Source of the DNA: Sarcocystis neurona
Taxonomy: Eukaryota; Apicomplexa; Conoidasida; Eucoccidiorida; Sarcocystidae
DNA: 64,000 nucleotides
Assembly: GCA_000727475.1 (NCBI GenBank)
Contig: KL647290.1
Span: 3,201,532 to 3,265,531, forward strand
Reading direction: 5' to 3'
A program made the translations under genes and the position numbers. The first letter of the stretch is position 1. Every line of letters begins with the position of its first letter. The notes under the pieces were generated by a model, which saw nothing but the letters and a program-made list of their open reading frames with translations, did no database searches and was not told where the DNA came from. Of this stretch, positions 1-11,731 are shown one piece after another.

Positions 1-1994
1 TATATACATCCATGTCCGTGAACAATCTCGACATGTCCAGAGGCACTTCTGCGTAGCTACGGCACAAGTGGTACACGCGTTTTTGTTAGCCAACTCGAAA
101 AGCCGAATAGTGCGTTTGTTGTGGGAACGTACGCGACCGTCAAAACATCGTGCTAGTAAGCCACTGCAGGAAGAGGATAATCAAGACGTTTACCAACATA
201 AAGCACACAGCAACTGGGTACACGAATGCGTTCAGAGCAACTTAATACGTGCGTGACTTGTCCACGAGGGCGCTGCAGCCACCGCCCGCATTGGGGTGTG
301 CGTACACTGCGCTGAACCTCCACAAAACCAACAGGACTACGGTGTGTAACGTGTTCCAACAGTTTTCCGTTTACTCCTTCACAATGTTAGATTTTCTCAG
401 AGACTCGTTCGTACAGACCTTACCGGGATTGGGAATGGACCAGCACGGGGCACTGACCCAGTTGGCAACACAACACCGTCTGTGCACTGCTGGTGTGCAC
501 CTCATCTCTCCAACTGGAGACCATGTGCATGTGGTGTGTGGCAAACTGTCACATGTACGACTGCTGGTATACAAGAATGAAAATTCTGAAAAGCTTCTCT
601 GTCGCGCAATGTGGTCCAGCGGTAGGATGCCCCTACGTATAAGCGACGTGTTAGTCACGCATGTATGTGTGGTAGCGGGTAGCATTCTTCAGTCCCACGT
701 GCGCACGTGTACACATATGTATTCATACATATATTTGTGTACGTGTTCACCTATAAAAATCGTTGTAATTCACTGCACCATGCCTGTAGAGGAAAGCCTT
801 TGTTCTGTAGCAGAGGCAGTTTCATAACGCTCTGTTCACACGGAAAATGAGACTACAACCATTCTACATCTACTCCAAGTACGTGGGTTGCTCCGCTCCG
901 CCTACAGATGCGACATCTCACTTTGCTAGCGTCGTGCATGTCCTACTGTCTCCGGCTCTCGCCCATCGCCCAGGGTGGCCTTCCTCTTTCCCGGTGAGAC
1001 TCTTCCGTGTGCTGCTACTGACTTCAGCTTTTCGCGTGCCGCTCCTGCAGCACCTCAAACAGCAGATACTGCTAGAGTGTCTCCACGTGCTGTTGCTGCT
1101 GCCGTGACGGCCGTGTGCGCTCCGCCACCTTCGCTTTTGCTGCTAGTTCGTTCTGCTTCTACTGCGCTTGCGTCTGCGTTGCTGCGTCAACAAAAAAGCG
1201 CCTCTTCCTCTCCACACCCTCCCCGGTCCCGCGCTACAGGTGAAAGCACATCGAGATCGAAAAAGCACCACAGAGAGAACCACATGCAACAGGAGGACCG
1301 TACATAAAAGTGCAACGGCAGCACCGCACACGGAAACAAATCCAGCAGACAAGTATAACGAGGCACGCTATGCAAGAGCAGCTACACGTACGCGCTGTAC
1401 GCAGATCTGTGCGTACTGCGTCATTACATACCGACAAACATTCAACACCATGGTACACAGACACGCCAGTATGCAATACATCCAGGCGTGCACGTAGCAC
1501 CACGAAAGCATCCCCTGCTCTACTCCACTGCGTGAGTCACTATGCAGCTACACACTGCTGCAGACTGCAGCGACGTCGTCAACACCGGGACGCAGACTCG
1601 TACGCAGCTCCCAGGGTTACGTGCATGTTGGTCTGTTCACACGTGTATCAAATACGCAGCAAATATTTCAATAGCTACGTTGAAAACGGCCCAGTACAAG
1701 ATACAGCCTCGTCACGCGCCAGCTGCACTACACTGACAACGCACGGACTGCGTTCTACCGCTTTGAGATCTGACCCGGAAACACAGAACGCAGGTGCCAC
1801 AAAAAAGAAGGCACACGTACGCGTGTGTACCCTGATACACATCCAGTCACACATAATTCGCCTACAGACGTGTCTACACAAATGTATCCGCCCCCGTTGG
1901 TTCACATAGAGAAAGCGAAAATTACTATATTTTCGCTTTTGGTTGGGCCCTTTGCCGGCCTGCATCTGTCACACATGTGTGTATATACGTATAT
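1..1994. other. Left-edge region without a convincing gene
   Basis: No protein family is recognisable here. A 192-codon plus-strand frame at 249-827 lies in non-repetitive sequence and could include an exon (its middle part, about 381-660, looks the most protein-like), but I found no matching splice partners. From about 980 to 1240 the sequence is CTG/GCT-rich. From about 1800 on it turns into TAC/GTATAC microsatellite running into the gap. Confidence 0.5.
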
Positions 1995-2296
1995 NNNNNN
2001 NNNNNNNNNNNNNNNNNNNNNNNNNNNNNNNNNNNNNNNNNNNNNNNNNNNNNNNNNNNNNNNNNNNNNNNNNNNNNNNNNNNNNNNNNNNNNNNNNNNN
2101 NNNNNNNNNNNNNNNNNNNNNNNNNNNNNNNNNNNNNNNNNNNNNNNNNNNNNNNNNNNNNNNNNNNNNNNNNNNNNNNNNNNNNNNNNNNNNNNNNNNN
2201 NNNNNNNNNNNNNNNNNNNNNNNNNNNNNNNNNNNNNNNNNNNNNNNNNNNNNNNNNNNNNNNNNNNNNNNNNNNNNNNNNNNNNNNNNNNNNNNN
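1995..2296. other. Assembly gap (302 Ns)
   Basis: A run of N. Both flanks carry the same short sequence ACACATGTGTGTATATA, and the right flank continues as a (TA)n tract, so the gap probably sits in a microsatellite that could not be assembled. Frames drawn across it are meaningless. Confidence 0.98.
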
Positions 2297-2300
2297 ACAC

Positions 2301-2307
<7 letters not shown>

Positions 2308-2343
<36 letters not shown>
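2308..2343. repeat. (TA)n microsatellite
   Basis: An uninterrupted TA dinucleotide run of about 36 bases directly after the assembly gap. Similar shorter tracts recur through the window (see the separate entries). Confidence 0.95.
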
Positions 2344-2346
<3 letters not shown>

Positions 2347-2499
2347 ACACGTATTTATACAACATATATAAATGTTTTTTTATCCTCCTGGACAAGCACG
2401 CACATGTGTACCGCTTGCGCAGGTGTATAACGCGTCCTACGTGCTCTTGCTGTTCTCTCGCTTGTCGGTATCTCCTGGGCCTCAAATGATACATATATA

Positions 2500-5400
2500 T
2501 TACGTAGCGTAGTGGCTTGCCTGTATTTCTATATATTTGGGGAAATCAAACAGTACAGGCGGCTGCTTGGCAAACCCGCTGCTCCTCTCGTCACGGCGGG
2601 TGCTGCCTCCTTCTCCTTCTTCTGGCATGCTCGGGGCGTCTGCATGCAGTTTGGCTCTCAGCCAAGCGACGACTAGGTCGGTGAGCAGCTCCGAGCCTCT
2701 TTCCTTGGCCAAGTAGTGGCTCCATCCAGTCAAATAGATCAAATCAACTTTGGCACGCGACTGGGTAAGTGCGAGAGGTCCCCTGTAGTCGACTGTCATG
2801 TCGCGGGTCCCTTGCAAACAGAGTACTTTCAAGCGAGGAGGAAGGCGCTTTATGGACCTCTTCACGCGCTGCGCTGCGAGAAACAAGTTTGCCACCATCC
2901 GAGACTTCGCCCGGCCTAGGACGCCACACCGCACGCACAGAGCCGCAGCAGACAGCTTGTCGCCGCAGCAACAGCAGCACGAGAGAGAGGGCACGACAGC
3001 CGGCAGCACCAGAGAGAAGAAACGCAGGAGCAGTGAGAGCAACAGTAGAGAGGGGGCTCAGGACGATGCACCAGGACGTGACGCAGCAGCCGCAACAGCA
3101 GCGAGGAAACAAGAATGCCCGGAGGTGTGGAGACAAACCTCCAGCAGCAGCAACAGCAGCACAAATGGGAGAGCGGAAAAAAAGTGCAGCTCGTCCACAA
3201 GCATCAGCAAAGGAGCAGAATCAGCACCACCAACAGGAGCAGAGTGAGACGCAAGCAGACGCAGCGAAGAGACCCACAGCAGCGAAGGGGGTGACGCAGG
3301 AGAAATACCAACTGGACCAGTACGACGGCCGAAAGGACCACAGGAGAAGCCCCCTCCAGTGACCCAAATGGTCCAGCCGTCAGAGAAGCAGACACACCTG
3401 CGACACCCGCAGTACGACCAGAAGCGACGGGAGAAGCCACAGGAATACCAGGAGCAGCACCTGTAGCACCAGCAACGTCACGGCGACGAAGATGCAGTAT
3501 AAAGCACGAGAAGAAGCAGAGAGGTAGCTGCAGTGTGGGCAACGATTCACAAGTCCTAACGTAGCCCTGTAGCACCTCTGTCACTGTTGTGTAAGGCGCA
3601 GCAGCACACACAGAAGCAGCAAGTCCTGAAGCGGAAAGAGCAGCATGCAGCAGCCGCACAGAGTAGTACCACACGCGTCTTCCGAGTTCAAGTAAGCACG
3701 GACCACAAGCTGTGGAGTCCGCTGTTTAAGATCACTGCATGGCAAGCTAACAGGGTTACACAAGAGACATCAAGCAAGACTGATCGAAACTAAATAACTG
3801 TACACCACAAAAATGTACACCTGAAGAAACTATCACATACTCTATGGACGTCCTCAGCCACACTCGTTTTGCGAGTAGATAGGCAGAAGTTTGCACGCAG
3901 AGGAGTGTCTGCGCGCAAACTTCTGCCTATCTACGGCTCAAAGTTTTCGAAGTGAAGGTGGTCTCCTAGTTGGGCGTGTTTGCATTCAGATGTGTTGACT
4001 GCACACATCCATATAGACAAATGAACATTTTGAAGTCGAGTTGGTCCTCCTAGTTCAGCGTGTTTGCATTCGGATGTGTTAACTGCGCACATCCATATAC
4101 ACAAATGTAGCAGTGAACCTACGTCTCTGTGTATCGGTCGGAGACGCTGAAATGCAGGTGCGTCATTTCACAGACTCGCGGAGAGCACGACTACTCATTC
4201 CTTTTGACGTATATATGTTTACATCGTATCGGTGTGCGTACGCAAAGATGTAGATCTGGACAGAAACACGGAAAATACAATGACGCGTGAAGGTGCTGAT
4301 ACACATACTTCTAGCAAGTCTGTAAAAAAAGGATTACCTGCATAAGCAAAAAGGTCCTTCTCATACCACCAATCGAGATACTCGTAATCAGGGCCCCCTG
4401 CTGAGCGGACGAGCCGCAGGTTGGGCAAGCAGCAGCTGAGCAGGTGCACGTTGATTTTTGACAGCACTTTCGTTTTTCGATCCACTAGAATCTTTATCAA
4501 CGGGGCCAGCAGAACCACTGCCTTCACCCGCTCTCTGACAAGGGGCGGCACCTGCTGGGGTTCCGGGGTCGCTCTCCTCCTGACATTCGCAGCGGCAGCT
4601 ACGCGGTTGACAGGGGAGGCAGCGGCGTCAGGAGCCATGGCATGAACGGCGGCAGCGCCAGACGGCGCAGCAGCACCAGTTGGGATGTCCAAGACAGCGG
4701 TACCCACAGGGTTAGGAGGATGCTGTGAAGGATTACACGCGGCTTCTGCGGCAACAGTGTGATAGGCCGCCGCAGTCAGCGGGTCGAAAAGGGCACCAAG
4801 GGTCTGCAGTGCGATGTTGCCGCCCATGGAATACCCGAGAAGGTAGATAGGGGCAGTCGGGGGCGTGCAGGAGTCGCATGCAACCACCTCAGAAAGAAAC
4901 TGGAGAGAATCTTCTATGAAGCAGAAGAAGTCCTGCACGTTGCAGCGCCACCCGCGCCAGCCCTCCGAATGTCCGTGTGACTGGTGATCTGCTGCGTACA
5001 CATTGAAACCCTCTGTATAAAGTGCCTCCACCCAGCTGCCTGCAACACGGAATGTAACACTGTACAACTTCAAGACAGATATGTATTAATACACGTGCAC
5101 GTAGATGCAACGCCAGCACTCACGCGTGTTAACACACGTACATATAGATATACCCCTCTCTACCTATCCATCTACCTCTTCCTCTATCTATGCATGTGTA
5201 TTACTATGAGTACATTGTGCGTGTACAAACGGGAAAAGGGACCGCGTCCAGACGGCTCCCTGCAACAAAACGAACGAGGTTGGACGTATACGTCCATACA
5301 TGTACGCGTATGCATCCATACGTGTACACCTACTTGTCGCTGCTGCACCGTGATACGCTAGCCTCATCCGTCAGACGTAGACTATGTATACCGCGCGGTA

Positions 5401-8400
5401 CTTTCAAGAATCGTCGCGATAACGTACATCCGGAGTGCATCACCACAGATGTGCTGGCATACACCTTATATATATACGTGTATACAGATACGAATCAATA
5501 TATACGCGTATGCAGGTTGCTGCCGACAGGTATATGTGCACAGAAGAATAACCACACGCATACTGGCACATCTTTCCAGGAAATATGTGTGCATGTTCAA
5601 ACATACGGATATTCGAATCAACTTACGTCCTATAATGATATTATGGGACATGCACGTGTAAAACTGCACTCCTGGCCTACGTTACTATACACGCACATGC
5701 TTGTCGTCCTCAGGCGCATGCGAAACCGTCTGTTGATCTACCCAACGCAGGCACACATACGCGTACGTAGTTGCAGTTGTATACGTGTTCAAATATCTGC
5801 TGAATACACTCAGGTACATACACACACGCAAATTCATCTGCGAACAAGGGTACATACAGACATGCAACTCCATCTGCGAAAGTGAGACGTGATCTGAGAA
5901 ATGAATCTACCCTAAAGGACACACTCCACAACCAGATGAATAGGCACTGGTCGACAAGCAGCGTTCTCAATTCGGAGAGGCGCACACGTATAGACGAAGA
6001 ACAGCTGCTTCCACGCACTGGTATATATATAAGTATACGTATACACATACAAGCTTTTCTTCAGGCAAGTAGACGCACGTGTACGCAGAAGTACAGGATC
6101 TGATGTCGTCTACTGGTAGGTGTACGCAGGCGTATTTAGCCGCCGTACACAGAACAGTGTGAGTATACGTACATTCCTGCATTCACATATGGGTAACCTG
6201 CTACGCATACGTGTGGGTAAGACAAAGGTCTAGGAGACCCACGCGTGCGCCGCCCCTGCGGTACGCAGTCGTCACACCCATTTGATAACGTATCGGCCTG
6301 CACAGACATCCATACGGTCAAGCATGTATACGCGTACGTATGCGTGTGCGCACGTGTGCGCGTCACTGTGGTAGCAACAGATACCGCTACCTGTAGGAAA
6401 GGCGTACGATACGAGCGTGGCCGCACGAGGGCGGCGACACTATTTATATACACGCCTAAGCAAGAGTATGTGTGCTTGTAATGCAGCACAGATGGATCCG
6501 CTTGCGTGTGAAAGCTCCACGCATGCACGGGAGTCTTCTTCACTTTGTCTTAACGCGTACGTACATGTATACATATAGTCTATGTATGTATGTTTTCATT
6601 GTCCCACACTGTGAACACCTACAAAACAACGTCTAAAGAAATCATTATACGAATGCTTGTTGCGTTGCCTAGCGATAGCGTGAATATTTACGTATATACT
6701 CAGGGTGAGGTACGCACCGACATTCATACGTGTCGAGACATGCCGCTGAAAAGAAAACTTCATACCTGAGTACTGGGGCACCCATTGTCTTACGTCCTCT
6801 TCACCAGGTACCACGTCAAGCCCACCTGATACGAGAAAACACATTGCAGCAACTAATTTAACCGCGCAACTCCATTCCGTAAAATCAAAGGGCATGTTTC
6901 AAATTTATGAATACATTTGTAAGCGCGTGCTGTAACTGGTGCTGTAGCTGTGTTGGTCTGTGCACGGCTGTTGCCGTCCTGCAGCACTCACGCGCTTCGT
7001 GCGTGGACGTCGCGGTTTGATTGGTGGTCGTCTTCTGTTGAGCAAAGTTTATGGAATGCTGTGCGTGCTCTTACTAATGTTTCTGGTCTGCGGCTCTTAC
7101 TATTGCTGTTACACCGCCTTCGTTGCTGTTGGTGAGTTGTATTGGCTACTGCTTTTAGACTCCTGCGATTGCTGAGCTGCTGCCTCTGCCACTGCTGCTG
7201 TGCTGCCTGAAACGACGCTGCAGTGCTCGTGTCCCTCTTCAGCTGCTGCTATCGTATCCCTCTGTGCCCCTAGTGGGGCAGGCTGTCGGGCTTCTGCTGC
7301 AGAGCATCTGCTATCTGACGCTTCTATGTTGTTCGTGCAGCTGCTGCGGCGGTCTGTCGCTCTTTCGCTGCTGTGCTGTTACTGCAACTGTGCACCTGCT
7401 ATTCACTCATAGTGGCTGCTGCCTCCGGGGTGCTATTTCCCCCACAGGACTCTCGACGAGCCACTGAAAAGAAGTGGAAAACCGCCCCTGCTGCTGCTGC
7501 TGAAAATGCATGCTCTTCGACAAGGCCTTCAGCGCGGAAATGCAAACGGGAGGAAACGTGAGTACAGGGCAGCTCACCGAGGCTAATGTAAGTATGTGCA
7601 TATCCCTCAACAGTGACAGAGATGGGCGGATGTACACATAAGTATGTTTGCGTGAACGAAGAGTCGCTCGTGTCCGTATGTGTTCATCTCTCTGCGGAGG
7701 TGTGCATCAAACTATGCATACCGCCATCCAGGAGCGTCGTCGAAGTTTCCCTTCCCACATCTCACTTGCCTGTATATCTTTCTTTATATCCGTACATCTG
7801 CAGATATGTGTACATACATATATATATATATATACGAACACGCACTGGCGAAAATGTGGGTGCACCTGCCGGGATAATGCTTTTACGTATGTTCGCCATT
7901 TGGCTACTGCACTTCGCTCAATCGGTGCGAATATCGCATCTCACCTGCCGCACCTGCAGCGGCTCCTGCAAAACACATGTTTTCGTCCTGGCCCTGCAGC
8001 TGCTTCTTTTGATGTCCAGGTCCGCTCTGCTCCTGCTGCTCCAAGGGCTGATGGCGCAGAAAATCCCAGAGTGCATGAGAAGTGTAGGAATGATACAGAA
8101 TGATGGCGCCCCGTACATCTGTTGGGTTTGGATGCGTCCACTTGTATGTAGAAATTACCAGTCCTCTGCCGTTCACCATTTTACCAGCTTCAAAGCCTGG
8201 TCCCAGCGCGGCTGGTTTGAGTTTATATGTATTTATCCATACGTGTACAGGCGTATACACCTGCAGACTCGAGCCCCAATGAAGCTGCTTACTGCGCTTT
8301 TCCTGGAGGAGCTTCCGGCGTTCTTCATACAATCGCATTGACTCCTTCCCCTCGGCTGCCGGTTCTTCTTCGGGTATTCCTGCTGCCCCTACTTGTGTGT

Positions 8401-8638
8401 CTGCTGCCGCTGCTGCTTCTATTTCCGCTCCTGCCGCCGCGGTACCAGCGACTCGCGCTGCTGACGACTGCATAGTAGCAGCCGCAGGAGCACTGGGAGA
8501 GGAGAGAGGGGGAGACGAACAACTTGCCGCAGCAGCAGCAGCAGCTCCTTGTGGTGTCAAACGCTGCTGCGCTGGCTCCTGCTGCCCGACGAACGGTTGC
8601 GACAGCTTCTCCTGCTGCGGAGAGGGGAGACGTTCCAT
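2500..8638 (-). CDS. Serine alpha/beta-hydrolase, monoacylglycerol lipase / lysophospholipase-like (4 exons)
   Basis: Probable lipid or lysophospholipid hydrolase of the Hydrolase_4/S33 type. Exons, transcription order: 8638-7945, 6825-6766, 5039-4338, 2915-2500. All joins are phase 1 with GT donors and AG acceptors, giving about 623 residues. Exon 1 ends with the N-terminal core (NGRGLVISTYKW, then GAIILYHSYTSH). The exon 2/3 join gives VPQYS-GSWVEALYTEGF and AADHQSHGHSEG, typical of this family. The nucleophile elbow is GYSMGG (Ser about 322). Asp (about 524) lies in GTRDMTVD and His (about 552) in TGWSHYLAKE in the last exon, which ends with TAA. Two oddities: an Ala/Pro-rich insert of about 75 residues follows the serine helix, and the oxyanion HG motif reads HS. 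The start is the first in-frame ATG. The frame is open upstream to an in-frame stop near 8870 and an AG there could be an acceptor, so a further 5' exon is possible. The substrate is not determined. Confidence 0.85.
3875..3934. repeat. Perfect 20-bp inverted repeat (hairpin) in a hydrolase intron
   Basis: The left arm 3875-3894 (GTAGATAGGCAGAAGTTTGC) is exactly repeated in inverse at 3915-3934. After one mismatch the stem goes on for six more pairs (3896-3901 with 3908-3913), leaving a loop of about six bases. The result is a stem of about 27 positions inside the last intron of the hydrolase gene. It could fold in the transcript or be the relic of a small inverted-repeat element. Confidence 0.9.
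3944..4107. repeat. Two-copy tandem repeat, period about 84 bp
   Basis: Unit 1 (about 3944-4025) and unit 2 (about 4028-4107) share TCCTAGTT, CGTGTTTGCATTC and ACATCCATATA blocks with few differences. Each unit holds its own short dyad, GATGTGT facing ACACATC. It lies just after the hairpin at 3875-3934, in the same intron. Confidence 0.85.
6950..7560. repeat. CTG-rich low-complexity stretch in a hydrolase intron
   Basis: GCTGCTG/CTGTTG-rich on the plus strand, that is CAG-rich on the strand of the hydrolase gene. It lies between exon 1 and exon 2. Short Leu/Cys-rich frames here are by-products of the repeat and I do not call them genes. Confidence 0.7.
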
Positions 8639-10670
8639 TGTGATTAACGCCCCACAACGCACCGCCGATATGTTTAAGCAATATACAAATACCGTCGCCC
8701 CTGCCGCAGCTGCAGCAGCACCTCCCGCTCCTTCTCGTACGTCGACTGCTTCCCCTGAGAGTCTCGCGAGTACTTCTGCTGCATCTGCATCCGCTGCTAT
8801 TACTTTGGGAATGGAATGCTGCAGCACCTTTAAAGCCGCTGCTGGCTCGCCCAATGCTCCGGCTGCCGGCTACACTGTTGCCAACAGTGGGACGTCCGTG
8901 GCTTGAATGTCTCACCTGCTGCGCCGAGTTTTCCTTGCCGCTGCTGCAGCAGACCGCGTGGCAACCGTTACTGGGGTTTTTGCTCGACGAGGGTACGGAA
9001 TAGGGGAAGGGAGAACACCAGCAGCAGCGGGCTGCTCCTCATGCAATCATCACCGCAGCTACAGCTGCTCCTGCACCTTCATTTCCTGTGCATCTGGGCT
9101 CGCCGCTTCATTTTTCGAAGGTGGCGCCACTCGACTGGGTCCCACTGTCAACAGCACAGGAGTATACGCGTATCATTGTTGCCTGCTGCTCAAAGAGACG
9201 CCCGACCAAAGGATGACGGTTCACATTACGCTTCAGCACTCTCTGTAGCTCTCGCTTCTTATCCCGCAGTTGCCACGTTCGCGCTTGTTTGCACTCATAC
9301 ACAGCGGTCCCCGTCTACCCTGGTCCTGCAACTGCTCTTGGGATGGTCTTCTGCATGTGAGCTGCTGTTGTTGACACGTAGGGGTGGTGCAACTACTTGT
9401 GCTGGTGCTCCCACGGCAGGGGCTGTCGTTGCTGTTGTGGCGAACGAACGCTCTACTGCCTTTCATCCTTCAATTCTGCCTGTGTGTGACGTCCTTGTAA
9501 CTCACATTGCTGCCCCCATAGTTGAGCTGGAGCTCGTCCCGTCGGCAATAACACTGGCGCCGCTGCTGTGCGTGCTATTCGTCCTGCTGGTGTTGGCCGC
9601 AGTTCCTGCTGCCGTTGCTCCCTGTCCGCTGCCCTCGATGCTTTTGTGCCAACCCCACTGCTGCTGCTGTTGTAGATGCTTCGCCGGGTCCCTACGTAAC
9701 TGCACGGGCTGCTTCGCTGCGATTGACAACACAGCCCGAAAAGAGCAGCAGCCCCTGTTTCCTCCGCGCCACTTCTCCCTGCTGGTGTAACCCCTTGCAA
9801 GCAACTGAGCAGACACGCAGCTTCATGCATGCATACACTTGCACGAATACATGGTTGTCCATGCATTTATACATGGACCTACGTTCAACGGGTGCAGACA
9901 CTGTAGGTGTCCGCAGCTGTTGCGAAGCTGAGCTCTTTCTACTGGTCGACGCAGCAACTGCTACAGCTGCCAATGTATACGGTGGACCTTTCGTTGCTGC
10001 TACTGCCCCTCTTACGCTTTGTGGTGGTTTTCCGTTGTTACTGTAACTGTATCCATGAGTGCAACCGCTAGTGAAGTCGCAGCTGGTGCTGCTGTTGCTG
10101 CTGTAGGTGGCACGTCGTTTGTGTTGTTGCTGGTGCTGTTTGTTGTCTGTCAAGCTGCTGCTTTGGCGACCTGTTGATCGCCGGCAGCCGCTGCACGAAT
10201 TCCAGTGCGGCAAACCCTGGAACCCGGTAAAAGGAAAGGAATGAAACGACGACAGAAGATCTGATCCTCTGGAGTATGTTTAACCGGATACAGGAGCGTT
10301 AAGTCCGCGTTTAAATTGGTTAGACAGTGAACACGACAGGGTGGTGGGTGAATACAAGGGTGACGCGGTACAAATACCCCTTTTTCCAGAGTAGAGCCCT
10401 AAAAACAAAAGAAGGGTCGTTGCATGAACATACGGCACTGTCAGAAAGGGACGATGACCTGCCGGTGACGTGAAATTTCCCAAATAAGCAGAACAACACA
10501 GAACGTCTAACACGTAACCATACTTCTTTGTTCTTTCCTTTGTTGTCCCACCTGCCTTGAAGGTGCTCTCTTCTTTTCCTCTCTTCGGAGAATAGAAACC
10601 AACTGTAAAATCTACACCCTACAGAGGAAGAGGATGATACACAGGAGATAGACTGGACACGGCGACTACA

Positions 10671-10699
10671 CTGTGCAAGAGAGTAACTCTCTTGCACAG
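10671..10699. repeat. Perfect 14-bp palindrome with 1-base centre
   Basis: CTGTGCAAGAGAGT at 10671-10684 is followed by one base and then its exact reverse complement at 10686-10699. No repeat family or gene border explains it. Confidence 0.95.
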
Positions 10700-11330
10700 A
10701 GTAAGCCATTATCAGTGCTGTCGTACCAATTAGACGATAACAAGATGCGGTTCCCCCGATCAGAGAGAACCGGCATATCGTTGTTACTTCCAAAAAGAAA
10801 AGCACAGATACATTTAACGATCACGCAGACGCTACACATGTAACAATCACATCAAGGAGCACGAAAGATAGAGCCTTTCGCTTCCGAGACGCCGTGAGAG
10901 GAAGTCGTAAAACGTACTTGCATGGGACAGACACACGAAAGCGTTTGATTAGTCTCTTCATGACTGTTGTGTGTTGATGGAAGAAATAGCCGGAAACAAA
11001 CTGATGCGTCTGGCTACGTAGAACAAACGTCGTGTTTGGGAGAATGCCGGAATAAGAAGTTACTTTGACGGCAGGAGATACGGACAGACGGTGTGTAAAA
11101 GTTTTGCCTAACTCCTAGGCATTCTCTTTTTGCGAATAGTGCGCTACAATAAACAGCGTGTAATTCAGTGTGCGTGCGACGGTAGCGGAAGCCTAGGAAG
11201 AGATTTCACGGTGTGCAAGACTTGAATACGAACCTCTCTCCGTCTTGTTTATGAACAATCGTCTACGGTTCCGCGTGACGATCCTCTAGATGTACACTTG
11301 CAAGGACTCGTAAGGCAAAGCACGTCACGC

Positions 11331-11399
11331 GTACCTGAGCAGCCAGATTCATTCCCCTGCAGTTCACGGTAACCTTCGCTCATCTGGCTGCTCAAGTAC
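11331..11399. repeat. 18-bp inverted repeat, one mismatch
   Basis: The left arm 11331-11348 (GTACCTGAGCAGCCAGAT) pairs with 11382-11399 (ATCTGGCTGCTCAAGTAC) with a single mismatch, around a 33-base loop. It lies a few hundred bases downstream of the end of the candidate secreted gene, which runs on the minus strand. Confidence 0.9.
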
Positions 11400-11731
11400 C
11401 ATTTGTGTGCGTAGCTGCAGACGTGTATTTGGCCCTACAGTACGTTGGTCAGTATACTCTAAAAATGTATACAGACGTCCAAAGAGTCATACTGAGGGTG
11501 AGGAAAAGCGAGCGAGAGGGAATGGCGACAGATACGTATTTCCCTCTTCGAATGCGTTTACATACAGGTGACAGGTTGTCACTTCACTATCATTCTTTTA
11601 CCATATATATATGCTCCTCGAATGCCGCACGCGTTGAAAAACGCGCAGACGGTGCGCAGACGCTGAGGATTACGTACTTCCGTATCGATACATATACGTG
11701 TGGATCCCTGTAGATGCAAACGTAGGCGTCG

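Larger units (their letters stand above)
8639..11731. other. CTG/CAG-rich spacer, then plain sequence with dyads
   Basis: From 8639 to about 10200 the sequence is CTG-rich on plus (Gln/Ser/Ala codons on minus), with frames open on both strands. It may contain upstream exons of the hydrolase, but no splice chain can be shown. A 161-codon minus frame at 10320-10805 has no recognisable domain. The rest is unremarkable apart from the two inverted repeats listed separately. Confidence 0.5.

Noticed and set aside
249..827. 192-codon plus frame near the left edge
   Set aside because: Open and partly protein-like, but no domain, start context or splice partner; the end runs into TACGTG microsatellite.
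1825..2489. Frames of 125-200 codons spanning the N run
   Set aside because: They exist only because Ns are read as unknown residues.
8026..8060. Alternative intron inside hydrolase exon 1 near 8220-8270
   Set aside because: GTGTATAC..AAACCAG could be an in-frame intron, but reading through also keeps the frame, so I left the exon whole.
7613..8341. 242-codon plus frame
   Set aside because: Antisense to the hydrolase first exon, mixed with microsatellite; the minus strand has phase-matched exons and family motifs.
8903..9790. 295-codon plus frame, Leu/Cys-rich
   Set aside because: CTG triplets translate to Leu/Cys/Ala in any length; no domain.
10320..10805. 161-codon minus frame
   Set aside because: No domain or splice partner and it contains the 10671-10699 palindrome.
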